Of a stretch of 64,000 nt of DNA, positions 44,784 through 55,000 are shown piece by piece. The notes beneath the pieces were generated by a model. The model saw only the letters and a program-made list of their open reading frames with translations, was not told the DNA's origin and ran no database searches. Within the stretch, counting starts at the first letter, position 1. Every line of letters starts with the position of its first letter. The position numbers were made by a program, and so were the translations under genes. The stretch lies in contig NZ_RBKT01000001.1 of NCBI RefSeq assembly GCF_003633685.1, positions 6,324,001 to 6,388,000 on the forward strand, read 5' to 3'. The stretch is from Micromonospora pisi (GTDB taxonomy: Bacteria > Actinomycetota > Actinomycetes > Mycobacteriales > Micromonosporaceae).

Positions 44784-45362
44784 TCAACGCCCGGTCGCGG
44801 CATCCACCAGCGTGGCGGCGACGTCCCGTGCCGCGCCCGCCGCGGCTAGGTCGTGGTCGGTCAGGGCGGCGACCGAGGCGCCGTCGTAGAGGAGCACCAT
44901 CTGCCGGGCCAGGCCGTCAGGTTCGGTGGCGCCTGCCTCCCGGGCGAGGTCCCGGAACAGTGTCCGGAGCCAGGCACGGGAGCTGTCGCAGACCTCACTG
45001 GCCCTGCTTCCGGGGGCGAGTTCGGCGCTGGCGTTGACGAACGCGCAGCCCCGGAAGTCCGGCTGCGCGATCGCGTCACCGAGCGCGTCGAAGATCGCGA
45101 GCAGGCGCTCCCGTGGCGACTCCAGGCCGTCCAGCTTGCGTGCCACCCGCGCCTGCCGGGCCTCCTGCCGCCGCGACAGGTACGCCCGGACGAGTTCGTC
45201 CTTGCTGCCGTACGCGTTGTAGAGGGTGGCCTTCGCCACTCCGGCGTGCTCGATCACCCGGTCGATGCCGACGGAGTGCACGCCCTCCGCGTAGAACAGT
45301 TGGTCGGCGGCCAGCAGCAGCCGCTCCCTGGGCGACGCCGAGCCGGTGACTTTCGCGGGCAT
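44784..45362 (-). CDS. TetR-family transcriptional regulator
   Basis: The 192-residue protein has the HTH GIDRVIEHAGVAKATLYNAYGSKDELVRAYL and the C-terminal TetR_C domain (FRGCAFVNASAELAP, LARQMVLLYDGASVAAL). It resembles the one at 57956 (both have a DDFRGC or PDFRGC segment), so the two belong to the same subfamily. The -10 TAGTGT lies 7 nt before its ATG. Its target is unclear. Confidence 0.92.
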   Translation of the reverse strand: MPAKVTGSASPRERLLLAADQLFYAEGVHSVGIDRVIEHAGVAKATLYNAYGSKDELVRAYLSRRQEARQARVARKLDGLESPRERLLAIFDALGDAIAQPDFRGCAFVNASAELAPGSRASEVCDSSRAWLRTLFRDLAREAGATEPDGLARQMVLLYDGASVAALTDHDLAAAGAARDVAATLVDAATGR

Positions 45363-45369
45363 GGCGCCG

Positions 45370-45375
45370 ACACTA
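45370..45375 (-). promoter_or_regulatory. leaderless-type -10 element (TAGTGT) for the TetR gene
   Basis: On the minus strand TAGTGT is followed by 7 nt and the ATG at 45362, with no ribosome site between. Confidence 0.45.
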
Positions 45376-45437
45376 CTAGACAGATCGGCCTACCTGCCAC
45401 GACGGCCAGATCACCAGGTCCCCGCCGCCGAGGCGTG

Positions 45438-45481
45438 ACCGGCAGCCCGCCGGGGTATCACCGGCAGCCCGCCGAGGTATC
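45438..45481. repeat. two tandem copies of a 22-bp unit upstream of the smpB paralogue
   Basis: ACCGGCAGCCCGCCG(G/A)GGTATC occurs at 45438-45459 and again at 45460-45481 with a single mismatch. The second copy supplies the first bases of a TATCTT -10 element (45478-45483). Confidence 0.85.
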
Positions 45482-45553
45482 TTCGTCTCGTGCCGTCGGC
45501 GGGAGGGACCGCCGCTGCCCAGGGCACGCCGGCCGCGCAGAGGAGTTCGGGAG

Positions 45554-46048
45554 ATCGCCGCGTCGAGGGAACCGGAGCGCAAGCTCATCGCCTCCAACAA
45601 GAGGGCGCGCCACGACTACGCGATCCTCAAGACGTACGAGGCGGGTGTCGCGTTGCTCGGCACCGAGGTCAAGTCGCTGCGGGCCGGACGGGCGTCGCTG
45701 GTCGACGCCTTCGCCCAGGAACGTGACGGCGAGATCATGCTCTACGGGCTGCACATCCCGGAGTACGCGTACGGGACCTGGACCAATCACCAGCCCCGCC
45801 GGACCAGGAAGCTGCTCCTGCGCCGGGGTGAGATCAACAAGATCCTGGACCAGGTACGTGACCCCGGCCTGACCCTGGTCCCGCTCTCGATGTACTTCTC
45901 CAACGGGTGGGCGAAGGTCGAACTCGGCCTCGCCCGGGGCAAGCGCTCCTACGACAAGCGGCAGGCGTTGGCCGAGCGGGACGCGGACCGCGAGATCGCC
46001 CGCGCGATGAGCCGCCACCTGAAGGGCCGGACCCGCCCGAGTCGCTGA
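45554..46048 (+). CDS. smpB: SmpB paralogue without a canonical start codon
   Basis: From about residue 5 the frame is a clear tmRNA-binding protein: [53 protein letters not shown] and [25 protein letters not shown]. SmpB brings tmRNA to stalled ribosomes. No ATG, GTG or TTG lies in frame before the conserved N-terminus. The start given is an ATC 8 nt after GAGGAG. Alternatively a leaderless GTG at 45490 (TATCTT -10 at 45478-45483, 6-nt gap) opens another frame and a +1 shift would be needed, which would mean a frameshift or decay. No tmRNA gene was seen nearby. Confidence 0.78.
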   Translation: MAASREPERKLIASNKRARHDYAILKTYEAGVALLGTEVKSLRAGRASLVDAFAQERDGEIMLYGLHIPEYAYGTWTNHQPRRTRKLLLRRGEINKILDQVRDPGLTLVPLSMYFSNGWAKVELGLARGKRSYDKRQALAERDADREIARAMSRHLKGRTRPSR

Positions 46049-46068
46049 CCGGCGGTGAAGTCGGTGGA

Positions 46069-46104
46069 GTCGGGGCATGGCCCGGCGGCGGGCCACGCCC
46101 CGAC
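46069..46104. terminator. hairpin terminator between smpB-like and SGNH genes
   Basis: Arms of 16 nt (46069-46084 with 46089-46104, GTCGGGGCATGGCCCG with its complement, one mismatch) enclose a GCGG loop between two convergent genes. Confidence 0.85.
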
Positions 46105-46111
46105 GAGTCGC

Positions 46112-47215
46112 CTACCCGGCCGACCAGCGCTGCGCGGCGCTGCCGTTGCAGTCGTAGAGCTGGGCGCGGGTGCCGTTCGCACCACCGCCGCCGGCCACCT
46201 CGACGCACTTACCGGAGGCCGGCACCATCATCGAGCCGTTCGCACCGAAGCTGAAACGCTGGGCGCCGGTGCCGTTGCAGGTCCAGATCTGCACCCTTGT
46301 GCCGTTGGCGGTGCCGTTGCCGGAGATGTCGAGGCAGCGGTTGCCGTACACCCGCATCTCCCCGCTCGCGGTTCTGGTCCAGCGCTGGTTGATGCCGCCG
46401 TGGCAGTCCCAGATCACCGCCTGGGTGCCGGCGGCGGAACCGGAGACGTCCAGGCACCGAGCGGAGACCGCGTTCACCAGTGAGACGGCGGTGCCGACCG
46501 GCGGCGTACCCGGTGGTGTCAGGCTCGCCGGTACGGACTGGAGCGCGGCGAACCAGCGGGCGGCCATCTTGTCGTAGCCGGCGGCGTTGGGGTGCACGCC
46601 GTCGGCGAGGTCGGCGGTGGTGAGTGCCGAGTACATGTCGACCAGGTGTGTACGGGCACCCTTCTGCGCCACGATCCCGGGAATGGTCGCGTTGTACGCC
46701 CGGACCCGCGCGTCCAGCGTCGCGTTGGTCTCCGGGGTGATGGTGGCGACGAAGAGTTCCACCGTCGGCGCGTTCGCCCGGATCTTGTCGATCAGGGCGG
46801 AGAGGCGGGCCGGCGCGTTCGCCACGTCGTAGTTCTGGTTCATGTCGTTGGTGCCGATGTGCAGCAGGACGGTACGCGGGGTGGTCGCCTGGAGCCAGCC
46901 GACGATGTTGGCGTCGAGCTGGTCGATCCGCCAGCCGGAGTGACCCTCGTGGTCGTGGTCGCCGAGACTCGCCGGGCCGTTGAATCCGGAACCGACGAAG
47001 TCGACGGTGTACCCGCCGTTGACGAAGCGCTGCCACAGGTTGATCCGGTATCCACCGGGAACGTTGAAGCCGTCGGTGATCGAGTCACCGAGTGGCATCA
47101 CGCGTACCCCGCCGTTCGATTCGGCCTGTGCGGGCGTGGCCTGGGCCAGCGTGAGCCCGACGGCGAGGGCGAGTCCGAGGCCGGCGGCGCCGAGCCGGCG
47201 TGGGTTCCATCGCAT
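46112..47215 (-). CDS. secreted SGNH/GDSL hydrolase with ricin-type lectin domain
   Basis: The 367-residue protein has a signal peptide (LGLALAVGLTLAQATPAQA), an SGNH esterase domain with block I MPLGDSITDG, block III IGTNDMNQN and block V DGVHPNAAG, and a C-terminal CBM13/ricin beta-trefoil with three repeats containing CLDVSG, CLDISGNG and CVEVAGG, each ending in a QRW or QRF motif. It should deacylate carbohydrate esters such as acetylated xylan outside the cell. A GAGAGGA ribosome site precedes the ATG. Confidence 0.94.
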   Translation of the reverse strand: MRWNPRRLGAAGLGLALAVGLTLAQATPAQAESNGGVRVMPLGDSITDGFNVPGGYRINLWQRFVNGGYTVDFVGSGFNGPASLGDHDHEGHSGWRIDQLDANIVGWLQATTPRTVLLHIGTNDMNQNYDVANAPARLSALIDKIRANAPTVELFVATITPETNATLDARVRAYNATIPGIVAQKGARTHLVDMYSALTTADLADGVHPNAAGYDKMAARWFAALQSVPASLTPPGTPPVGTAVSLVNAVSARCLDVSGSAAGTQAVIWDCHGGINQRWTRTASGEMRVYGNRCLDISGNGTANGTRVQIWTCNGTGAQRFSFGANGSMMVPASGKCVEVAGGGGANGTRAQLYDCNGSAAQRWSAG

Positions 47216-47398
47216 GGAGTGGTCCTCTCGTCCGGGCCACCCGGGGACGGTCGCGGTGCGCCGCTGGGACGGGGTGCGACGCTCGCATGCGGGCGGCTAT
47301 ATCGAGAGTTGACGATGTAATGCGTCTCCCGGCAGCCCACCGGTGGGATGGGGTGGACCAACGACGGCGTCACTGCGCCGAACGGTCCGACCTCCGGG

Positions 47399-48601
47399 TC
47401 AGGCCCGGGTCGGCGCGTCGCCGTGGGTCCGGTCGCCGTAGACGTACCGGTGCAGCAGTGACTGCGTGTCCGGCAGGCCGTACTCGCCCACCAGGGAGCT
47501 GAAGTTGCCGAACTCCACCCCCTCGTACTGCCAGCTTGCCGGCGCGTCGGCGAGCACCCGTACCAGCCGGCGGGCGGGTTCGTCGAGGTGGTCGAACGGG
47601 ACGCCGGCCGGCAACGGGCCGTGCGGGAACGCGTACCGGAACGCCTCGCCCGCCACGGTCAGCGCCTCCATCGCGTCGACCTGCGGCAACCGGGACAGGT
47701 TGGCGGCGAAGGCCGCCTGCGCCCACTCCGGGCCGAGTTGGCGCAGGGCCAGGGTGGCGTACCCGGCGACGTCGCCCTCCAGGTACGGGATCTCGTGGTT
47801 CGCTCGGGTGCCGCCGCCGGCCCAGTGCGTCAGCTCCGCCGCCACCCGTGGGTCGGCGGCCGGTCCGTGTAGGCGGGCCAGCGCGATGGCGGCGCCCCAC
47901 CGGACCAACGCCCGCTCGTCGTCGAGCGCGGCGGTGGCGAGCCGGGCGCTGCCGTCGGCGCCGATCAGCCCGGCGGCGACCACCGCGACGGCGACCGTGC
48001 CTTCGTCCGACTCCGCCCCGGTGACCAGCTCGGCCAGGGCCGCGAGACTCGCCGCCGCCTCGTCCGGCGCGGCGTCCGCCGGAAACCAACCCAACGTGTA
48101 CGCGACGACCGTCCGCAGCCCGGGATCCTCGTCGCGCAGCAGTGGACGCAGTGACCGCAGCCCGTCCCGTACCGCCTCCCAGGCGGTCAGGGCGGCGTAC
48201 GCGTCCACCGCGTGCAGTTCCGCGTGGGTGCGGTTGTACCGCCCGCGTGCCAGCACCTCGGCGCCGCCCTCGGCCTGGGACCGGATCCGGTCGATCCGGA
48301 TGCCGTCCGGGAGCTGACCCTCGTCGGAGCCGATCGCGATCCAGGCCACGAGCAGCGCGATGAAGTCACGGTCCCGCGCCTCCGGGTCGGTGACCAGGTC
48401 GAGCAGGGCCGGTACGGCGTGCGCGCTGGCCTGGTAGCGGGTGCCCTGGTGGACCAGGCTGTGCAGCAGTTCGCCGAACGCCTCATGACGTACGTCCTGG
48501 TCCGCGTCGGCGAGAGCGCGTAGCTGCTCCGGTGTGTCCTCGGCGGTGCCGTACGCGTGCTCCAACGTCGACCAGTCGACCGGGTCGGTGCTCCTCGACA
48601 T
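47399..48601 (-). CDS. HEAT-repeat protein
   Basis: The 400-residue protein is soluble and mostly helical, with repeating units of the HEAT type (HEAFGELLHSLVHQG, LRSLRPLLRDEDPGLRTVVAYTLG, VRWGAAIALARLHG, VAGYATLALRQLGPEW). Such alpha-solenoids bind proteins or phycobilin-like ligands; no catalytic motif is present. It follows the MBL gene on the same strand with 72 bp between, so they may be co-transcribed. Confidence 0.82.
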   Translation of the reverse strand: MSRSTDPVDWSTLEHAYGTAEDTPEQLRALADADQDVRHEAFGELLHSLVHQGTRYQASAHAVPALLDLVTDPEARDRDFIALLVAWIAIGSDEGQLPDGIRIDRIRSQAEGGAEVLARGRYNRTHAELHAVDAYAALTAWEAVRDGLRSLRPLLRDEDPGLRTVVAYTLGWFPADAAPDEAAASLAALAELVTGAESDEGTVAVAVVAAGLIGADGSARLATAALDDERALVRWGAAIALARLHGPAADPRVAAELTHWAGGGTRANHEIPYLEGDVAGYATLALRQLGPEWAQAAFAANLSRLPQVDAMEALTVAGEAFRYAFPHGPLPAGVPFDHLDEPARRLVRVLADAPASWQYEGVEFGNFSSLVGEYGLPDTQSLLHRYVYGDRTHGDAPTRA

Positions 48602-48610
48602 CGGCCCATC

Positions 48611-48678
48611 CTGCCATCCGGCTCAGCCTGTCGACCTACTCAGCCTGCCATCCGGCTCAGCCTGTCGACCTGCTCAGC
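48611..48678. repeat. 34-bp tandem duplication
   Basis: The unit beginning CTGCCATCCGGCTCAGCC occurs at 48611-48644 and 48645-48678 with one mismatch. The second copy contains the stop codon of the MBL gene, so the duplication extended the gap between the two genes without harming either. Confidence 0.92.
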
Positions 48679-49405
48679 CTTCGGCGGCGAGCAGCAGCTC
48701 CCGTACGTCCCGCGCGCGGTTCGGGTGGTCGTGACTGTCCACAAACCACTCGTAGTGGCCGTACCGCCCTTCGTCGAGCAGCCAGCGGACCAACGCGATG
48801 TCGGGTCCGTCCCCCGGTTCCCGCAGGTGGTACGGGGGCGGGTAGTAGCTGTCGCCGAGCAGGAGCACCCCGGAGTCCGGCACCGCGACGACGGTCGAGT
48901 CCTCGGCGTGCCGGCCGCCGACGTGCCGTATCTCGACGCCGTCGGCGAGGGTGAGGGTGTCGTCGAATTCGGTGTGCGGGGGCAGGACGACGAAGCCCTG
49001 CCAGTCCGGCATCGCCCGGCCACGGGCGGAGAAGCTGGGGCCGAGCCGGGGGTCGCGCTCCACCTGTTCGCGCAGGTAGTGGTGGCTCCACGGCCGTCGG
49101 GCCTCGTCGGCCAGCAGCCGTGCGCCGGCCCGGTGACCGATGATCTCGACGTCCGGCCAGGCACATGCCCCCCACACGTGGTCCCAGTGGTGGTGGGTGT
49201 AGACCAACCGTCGTACGGCCGGCAACCCGGCGGCCTCGATCGCGGCCTGGATCCGCCGTGCGGTCGTCGGAGCGTTGCCGGCGTCGACCAGGATGCTGCC
49301 GGTGTCGTCGGCGATGACCGCGACCCCGCCCTGCACGGTTTCCGCGTCCTCGTCGTGTGGATACCACCACACCCGTCCGGCGAGATGACGTAATCCTTCG
49401 CGCAC
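48674..49405 (-). CDS. metallo-beta-lactamase-fold hydrolase
   Basis: The 243-residue protein has the di-metal motif YTHHHWDHVWG (HxHxDH), a second His in GGRHAEDST and Asp in LLLGDSYY, the pattern of MBL-fold hydrolases of the glyoxalase II or lactonase type. Substrate unknown. It starts at GTG 49405, 7 nt after a TACCGT -10, so its mRNA is probably leaderless. Confidence 0.9.
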   Translation of the reverse strand: MREGLRHLAGRVWWYPHDEDAETVQGGVAVIADDTGSILVDAGNAPTTARRIQAAIEAAGLPAVRRLVYTHHHWDHVWGACAWPDVEIIGHRAGARLLADEARRPWSHHYLREQVERDPRLGPSFSARGRAMPDWQGFVVLPPHTEFDDTLTLADGVEIRHVGGRHAEDSTVVAVPDSGVLLLGDSYYPPPYHLREPGDGPDIALVRWLLDEGRYGHYEWFVDSHDHPNRARDVRELLLAAEG

Positions 49406-49412
49406 GAGGCGG

Positions 49413-49418
49413 ACGGTA
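49413..49418 (-). promoter_or_regulatory. leaderless-type -10 element (TACCGT) for the MBL gene
   Basis: On the minus strand TACCGT is followed by 7 nt and GTG 49405, with no ribosome site between. Confidence 0.45.
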
Positions 49419-49454
49419 GCACCGGCGGTCGACGCCCCGGTCCGGGCGGAGCGG

Positions 49455-49757
49455 TCAGCCCCGGTTCATCAGCCGGCCGACGGCGGCCATCATCTCGGTC
49501 GCCATCTCGTCGGCGCGTCCCTCGGCGGCGCCCTCGTGCATGCAGTGCCGGATGTGCCCGTCGAGCAGGCCGAGGGCGACCTTGTCGAGGGCGGCTTGGA
49601 CGGCGGAGATCTGGGTGAGGACGTCGATGCAGTAGCGGTCCTCGTCCACCATCTTCTCGACGCCGCGTACCTGCCCCTCGACGCGTCGGAGTCGGGACAG
49701 GAGCTGGTCCTTGGTGGCGGTGTAACCGCGGGTAGGGGTCGGGGCGGGTGTGGTCAT
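49455..49757 (-). CDS. csoR: CsoR-family copper-sensing repressor
   Basis: The 100-residue all-helical protein has QLLSRLRRVEGQVRG, the Cu(I) ligand Cys in EDRYCIDVLTQ and the His-x-x-His/Cys pair in GHIRHCMHEG, which make the Cys-His-Cys site of CsoR. It binds GC-rich palindromes and leaves them when copper binds. It is divergent from a CPH-type copper ATPase, with two CsoR-type sites between them. A TATAGT -10 ends 6 nt before its ATG, so the mRNA is probably leaderless. Confidence 0.94.
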   Translation of the reverse strand: MTTPAPTPTRGYTATKDQLLSRLRRVEGQVRGVEKMVDEDRYCIDVLTQISAVQAALDKVALGLLDGHIRHCMHEGAAEGRADEMATEMMAAVGRLMNRG

Positions 49758-49763
49758 CCATCG

Positions 49764-49822
49764 ACTATAGCTAACCCCCCGGGGGTATGCTACGGTTCGC
49801 CGGAAGGTACCCCTGGGGGGTA
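49764..49822. promoter_or_regulatory. twin CsoR operators and divergent promoter
   Basis: Site 1 is ACCCCCCGGGGGT (49774-49786, within TAACCC...GGGTAT) and site 2 is TACCCCTGGGGGGTA (49808-49822); both match the TACCCC-GGGGTA core of CsoR operators. On the minus strand TATAGT (49769-49764) is the csoR -10, with site 1 over its spacer. Site 2 lies 33 bp before the ATPase start. Confidence 0.78.
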
Positions 49823-49854
49823 TGTGGCGAGGTGATGCCGAGGAGGCGATGGGA

Positions 49855-51951
49855 ATGCGACCCGACATGGCGTACGAGCACACCGAGCACACCGAGCACA
49901 CTGAGCACACCGGGCACACCGGGCACAGCGGGCACGACAAGCACGCTGGGCACGACCCGGAGACGTTCCGGCGGAAGTTCTGGCTGAGCCTGGCTCTCAC
50001 CGTCCCGATCGTGGTGACCAGCCACATGGTCATGGACTGGTTCGGCTACCAGCTCGACTTTCCCGGCATGGCATGGATCGGCCCGGTCCTCGGATCGGTG
50101 GTCTTCTTCTACGGTGGCTGGCCGTTCCTGGTCGGCGGAATCAGCGAGATCCGGGACCGGGCACCGGGCATGATGCTGCTGATCTCGATGGCGATCACCG
50201 TCGCGTACGTCGCCTCGCTCGCCACCACGGCCGGCACGTTCGACCTCGACTTCTGGTGGGAGCTGGCCGCGCTGGTGACCATCATGCTGCTCGGCCACTG
50301 GCAGGAGATGAAGGCGATCGGCCAGGCGCGGGGGGCCCTGCACGCCCTGGCCGCGCTCCTGCCCGACGACGCCGAACGGGTCGGCGACGACGGGCGGGTG
50401 GAACGCGTACCGGTGCCGGGGCTGCGCGTGGGCGACCGGGTGCTGGTGCGACCTGGCGCCCGGGTGCCGGCCGACGGGCAGATCACCGACGGCGGTGCCG
50501 AACTGGACGAATCGATGATCACGGGGGAGTCGCGGCCGGTGCGGCGGGACGTCGGCGACCGGGTGGTGGCCGGCACCGTCGCCACCGACTCGTCGATCCG
50601 GGTCCGGGTCACCGCGATCGGCGACGACACCGCCCTCGCCGGGATCCAACGGCTGGTCGCGCAGGCCCAGGCGTCCAGCGGACGGGCGCAGGTCCTCGCG
50701 GACCGGTTCGCGGCGCTGCTGTTCTACGTCGCCATCTCCGCCGCCGTGTTGACCTTCGCCGCCTGGGCCGCCTTCGGTGACGTCGACGAGGCCGTGGTGC
50801 GTACCGTCACGGTGCTGGTGATCGCCTGCCCGCACGCGCTCGGGCTGGCGATTCCGCTGGTGATCGCCCTCTCCACGGCGGTCGCCGCCAAGTCCGGCAT
50901 CCTGGTCAAGGACCGGCTGGCGCTGGAACGGATGCGCACCGTGCAGGCGGTGCTCTTCGACAAGACCGGGACTCTGACCCGGGGCGTGCACACGCTCACC
51001 GCACTTGCCGCCGCACCGGGTCACACCGGCGACGAGGTGCTCCGCCTCGCCGGGGCGGTCGAGGCAGACAGTGAACACCCGCTCGCCCGGGCGATCACCA
51101 CCGCCGCCGCCGAGCGCGGCCTGACCGGCGCCGCGACCGGGTTCCGGTCGCTGACCGGGCGCGGCGTCCGGGCCACCGTCGACGGCTTCGAGTACGCCGT
51201 CGGCGGCCCCGCCCTCCTGCGCGAGCTGGACGTACCGGTGCCGTCGGAGTTGGCCGCCGAAACCGCCGCCTGGTCGGGGCGGGGTGCGGCCGTACTGCAC
51301 CTGGTCCGGACCGGTGGTGAGCAGGCGCGCGGCGGGCGGGCCGAGGTGCTCGGCGCGCTGGGACTGGCCGACGAGGTCCGGCCCGAGGCGCGGCAGGCGA
51401 TCGCGCAACTGCGCCAGCAGGGCGTACGGAAGATTGTCATGATCACTGGGGACGCCCGGCCGGTGGCTGACGCGGTCGCCGCGGACCTCGGTTTCCGCCC
51501 CGGGGTGGACGAGGTCTTCGCCGAGGTCCTCCCGGCGGACAAGGACCAGGCGGTGGCCGATCTCCAGGCCCGGGGACTGCGGGTGGCGATGGTCGGCGAC
51601 GGGGTCAACGACGCGCCGGCACTGGCCCGAGCCGACGTCGGCATCGCCATCGGTGCCGGTACGGACGTGGCGATCGAGTCGGCCGGTGTGGTGCTCGCCT
51701 CGTCGGATCCGCGCGGGGTGACCGGGGTGATCCGGCTCTCCAAGGCGTCCTACCGCAAGATGTTGCAGAACCTGGGCTGGGCCGCCGGCTACAACATCGT
51801 CGCGATCCCGCTCGCCGCCGGGGTGCTGGCCTTCGCCGGGCTGACCCTCAGCCCGGCGATCGGCGCCGTGCTGATGTCCGCCTCCACCATCGTGGTCGCC
51901 CTCAACGCCCAGTTGCTGCGCGCGGTCCGGCTCGCGCCCGAGCGGCAGTAG
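49855..51951 (+). CDS. copB: CopB-type copper-exporting P1B ATPase
   Basis: The 698-residue protein is taken from the ATG 8 nt after GAGGAGG; ATG 49849 and 49822 are alternatives. The N-terminus is His-rich with repeats of EHT/GHT (residues ~6-30) and lacks a CxxC metal domain. It has eight TM helices, the actuator TGES loop, the transport motif CPH ([13 protein letters not shown]), phosphorylation site DKTGTLT, and the hinge [28 protein letters not shown] motif and His-rich tail mark the P1B-3/CopB group, which exports Cu and Ag. It is controlled by the divergent CsoR. Confidence 0.95.
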   Translation: MRPDMAYEHTEHTEHTEHTGHTGHSGHDKHAGHDPETFRRKFWLSLALTVPIVVTSHMVMDWFGYQLDFPGMAWIGPVLGSVVFFYGGWPFLVGGISEIRDRAPGMMLLISMAITVAYVASLATTAGTFDLDFWWELAALVTIMLLGHWQEMKAIGQARGALHALAALLPDDAERVGDDGRVERVPVPGLRVGDRVLVRPGARVPADGQITDGGAELDESMITGESRPVRRDVGDRVVAGTVATDSSIRVRVTAIGDDTALAGIQRLVAQAQASSGRAQVLADRFAALLFYVAISAAVLTFAAWAAFGDVDEAVVRTVTVLVIACPHALGLAIPLVIALSTAVAAKSGILVKDRLALERMRTVQAVLFDKTGTLTRGVHTLTALAAAPGHTGDEVLRLAGAVEADSEHPLARAITTAAAERGLTGAATGFRSLTGRGVRATVDGFEYAVGGPALLRELDVPVPSELAAETAAWSGRGAAVLHLVRTGGEQARGGRAEVLGALGLADEVRPEARQAIAQLRQQGVRKIVMITGDARPVADAVAADLGFRPGVDEVFAEVLPADKDQAVADLQARGLRVAMVGDGVNDAPALARADVGIAIGAGTDVAIESAGVVLASSDPRGVTGVIRLSKASYRKMLQNLGWAAGYNIVAIPLAAGVLAFAGLTLSPAIGAVLMSASTIVVALNAQLLRAVRLAPERQ

Positions 51952-52046
51952 CAGTCCCGGCCGGTGTATCAGCCGTAATTGCGTTGAGTGATCCCGGATT
52001 TCCCGCCAGGCTGGAAGCCCTCCACCCACTACGCCGGGAGCTTCCG

Positions 52047-55000
52047 ATGCGCCTGCTCCGCGATCTGTGGGCCACCTCACCGCGCCGGGTCGCGGCCGTG
52101 GCCTGCCTCATCGTGCTCGGTGCCGTCGGGCAGGCCAGCGCGTCCGCGCTCGCCGGGCCGGTCCTGGTAGACCGCTCGGCGGCCCTCTTCGCCGTGCTCG
52201 CCGTCGCGCTGGTCGTCGCGGTCCTCAGCGACCTGGTGGTGGGACTCATCGCCGCCGGGCTGACCGCCGACTGGGCGGCCGACGTACGGCGCCGGCTCTG
52301 CCGGGTCGCGCTCGGACAGGACCTGCCGAGGCTGGAGACCACACCCGTCGGCGAACTGCTCGACCGGATCGACGGCGACGTCTACCAGGTCGCCTCCGAA
52401 CTGCGCGGCAGCGGAGTCAGGATCGCCCAGATGCTCTCCGTCGGGCTGCTCTCGATCGTGGTCGCGATCGGCGTCTGGTGGCCGGCCGGACTGGTGATGC
52501 TGCTGCTCGCCCTGCTGCTGGCACTCGGGTTGAGCGCACCGACACAGCGGATCGGGCCGGCCCGGATGCACGAGGAGGAAGCCTGGTCCGACCTGGCCGC
52601 CGTGATGGAGGAGTCGATCCACGGCCAGGACGACATCCGCACCAGTCTGGCCCGACCGTACGTGCTGCGGGCCTTCGCCCAACGCGCCAGCGAGGTGCTG
52701 GCCAGGGCGAGGGTGGTCTGGGGCATGTCGGCCCGGGTCGCCACCATCGCCGTCGGGGTGACCCGGGCCGGCATCGCCGCGGTGGTGCTCGGCGGGGTCT
52801 GGGCGCTCACGACCGACCGGGTCGACGGTGCCCGACTCACCGCCGTCTGGCTGCTCGCCCTCGCCTTCGGCGCGACCATCGAGCATGTCAGCCGGATGGT
52901 GCCCGAGTTGCAGTACGCCCTCGGCGCCTGGGGCCGGGTGCAGTTGCTGCGCGACTCGCCGCAGGAGCCCACCGGCGGCGCCGCCCCGACCGACGGTGAC
53001 CTGGAGATACGCGGGCTCACGTTCGGCTACGGCAGCACCGGCTCCGACGGCGGGCACCGCGCCGCACTGCGGGACGTACGGCTCAGTTTCGTCAGGGGAC
53101 GTTCGTACGCCCTGATCGGGCGGACCGGCTCGGGCAAGTCGACCCTGGCCAAGGTGCTCACCCGGGCGGTGGACGTACCCCGTGGCACCGTCTTCCTGGG
53201 CGGGACCGACCTGCTCGACCTCGACATCGAGGGCCTGCGTCGGTGGATCGGGGTGGTTCCGCAGCGGACCGAGATCCTGGCCGGGACGCTCGCCGAGAAC
53301 GTCGCCCTGTTCGACCCGGAACTGCGCGAACAGGCCACGCGGGCGTTGCACGAACTCGGCCTGACCGACTGGGTGGCCGACCTGCCCGACGGGATCGAGA
53401 CCAAGCTAGGTGAGGGAGGGTACGTCCTCTCCGCCGGCCAGGAGCAGCTCGTCGCGTTCGCCCGGATCCTGGTCCGTGACCCGCACGTGGTGATCCTCGA
53501 CGAGGCCACCGCCCGGATGGACCCGGTCACCGAGGCCCGCGTACAGGCCGCCACCGAGCGACTGCTGCGGGACCGGATCGGCATCGTCATCGCACACCGC
53601 CTCTCGTCGGTGCGACGCTGCGACGACGTGGTCGTGCTGGCCGACGGCGAGGTGCTCGAGGCCGGGCCGCTCCGTACGTCGCAACGGTTCGCCCGGTTGC
53701 TGGCTAGCGGTCAGGCCGCGGTACACGCGGAACCGGTCCGCCGGGTCGAGCACCCGGTCGGCGTTGGCGCGGGGATCGGCGCGAGCGGTGTTCTGGCCCG
53801 TACCGATCCGGATGTCGACTCGTGGCAGCTCGGGGAGGATCTCGGGTCGGAGACCGTACCGGCGCCGACGGACCGGGAGGTCGCAGACCTTCCACCGATC
53901 CCGGTGGTACGGGAGCGACTCGCCGCCGCGCCGAAGGCCGACCCGCCGCCGTTGCCGGAGCCGGCGCCGGCACGGACGCTGCGGGAGATCTTCCGACTCG
54001 CCGCCAACGACCCCCGCTTCGGGCTCGGGGCGCTCCTCCTGTTCGTGTTCATGGTGCTGCTCGGCCTGGACGGCGCGATCATGCCGTGGCTCTGGGCCGA
54101 CCTGGTGGACGGACTCGGTGACCCATTCTGGCCGGCCGTCGGGATCGTGGCCGGGCTGCTGCTCACCGTGCCGATGTCGTACTACACGGCGCGATGGTTC
54201 CCGGAGTGGTGGGTCCGGCAGATGCTGCGGATCAGCCTGCGGCTGGTGCACGGCCAGACCGGGCCACGCCGGGTCAGCGCGCACACCCCGGCCGAGGTCG
54301 TCGCCCAGGGCGGCGACACCGAGCGGGTGGTGATGCTGGCGGACAACCTGCTCGACCAGGCTGCCTGCTTCGTACTGCTGATCTCGATGACGGTGGTCTC
54401 GGGGACGCTGGTGCCGGCGCTCTTCTTCGGCGGCACGATGCTCGTCTCCGGGCTGGCCGCCGCCCTCTTCGGGCCGTTGTTGGAGCGGTCCGCGCGCAAG
54501 ACCGTCGCGGCTCGCGCCGCCTTCGCCACCGCGTTGGTGTCGTCGCTGTCCGCGGCGCGAACGGTGAAACTCGCGGGCGCGAGCGAGCCGGTGCTGGCTC
54601 ACCTGGCCCGGCTCGACGTGGTCCGCAGCGACCGGCAGCGGCGGGAGATCTCCACGATGGTCTGGGCCAGGTCGACCCCGTCGATGATCGGCGGCCTGCT
54701 GCCGATCGCGGCCTGGGCGCTCTATCTCTCCGGCTCACTGTCGTCGGGCGCGACCCTGGTGGCGGTCTCGACCCTGGGCGCCGCCCGGTGGTTCGCCTGG
54801 ACCACGGCCTCCCTGGTCTCCCAGGTTCCCTCGGCCCGGGTCTGGACCCGTCGTACGGTGGCGATGACCGGGATCGGCGTGTACTCGGCCCCCGTGCCGG
54901 GGGTGGACATCTCGACCGGGACCGCGCCGGCCCCGGTCGCGCCGCCGCGCCATCCGCTGCGCCGGTTGGACCTGGTCGGCTTCACCGCCGTGCACGAGGA

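Noticed and set aside
45490-45726. Frame opened by the leaderless GTG upstream of smpB as an independent gene
   Set aside because: After about 25 codons it overlaps conserved smpB sequence in another frame and shows no family; it is considered only as a possible displaced start or upstream frame.
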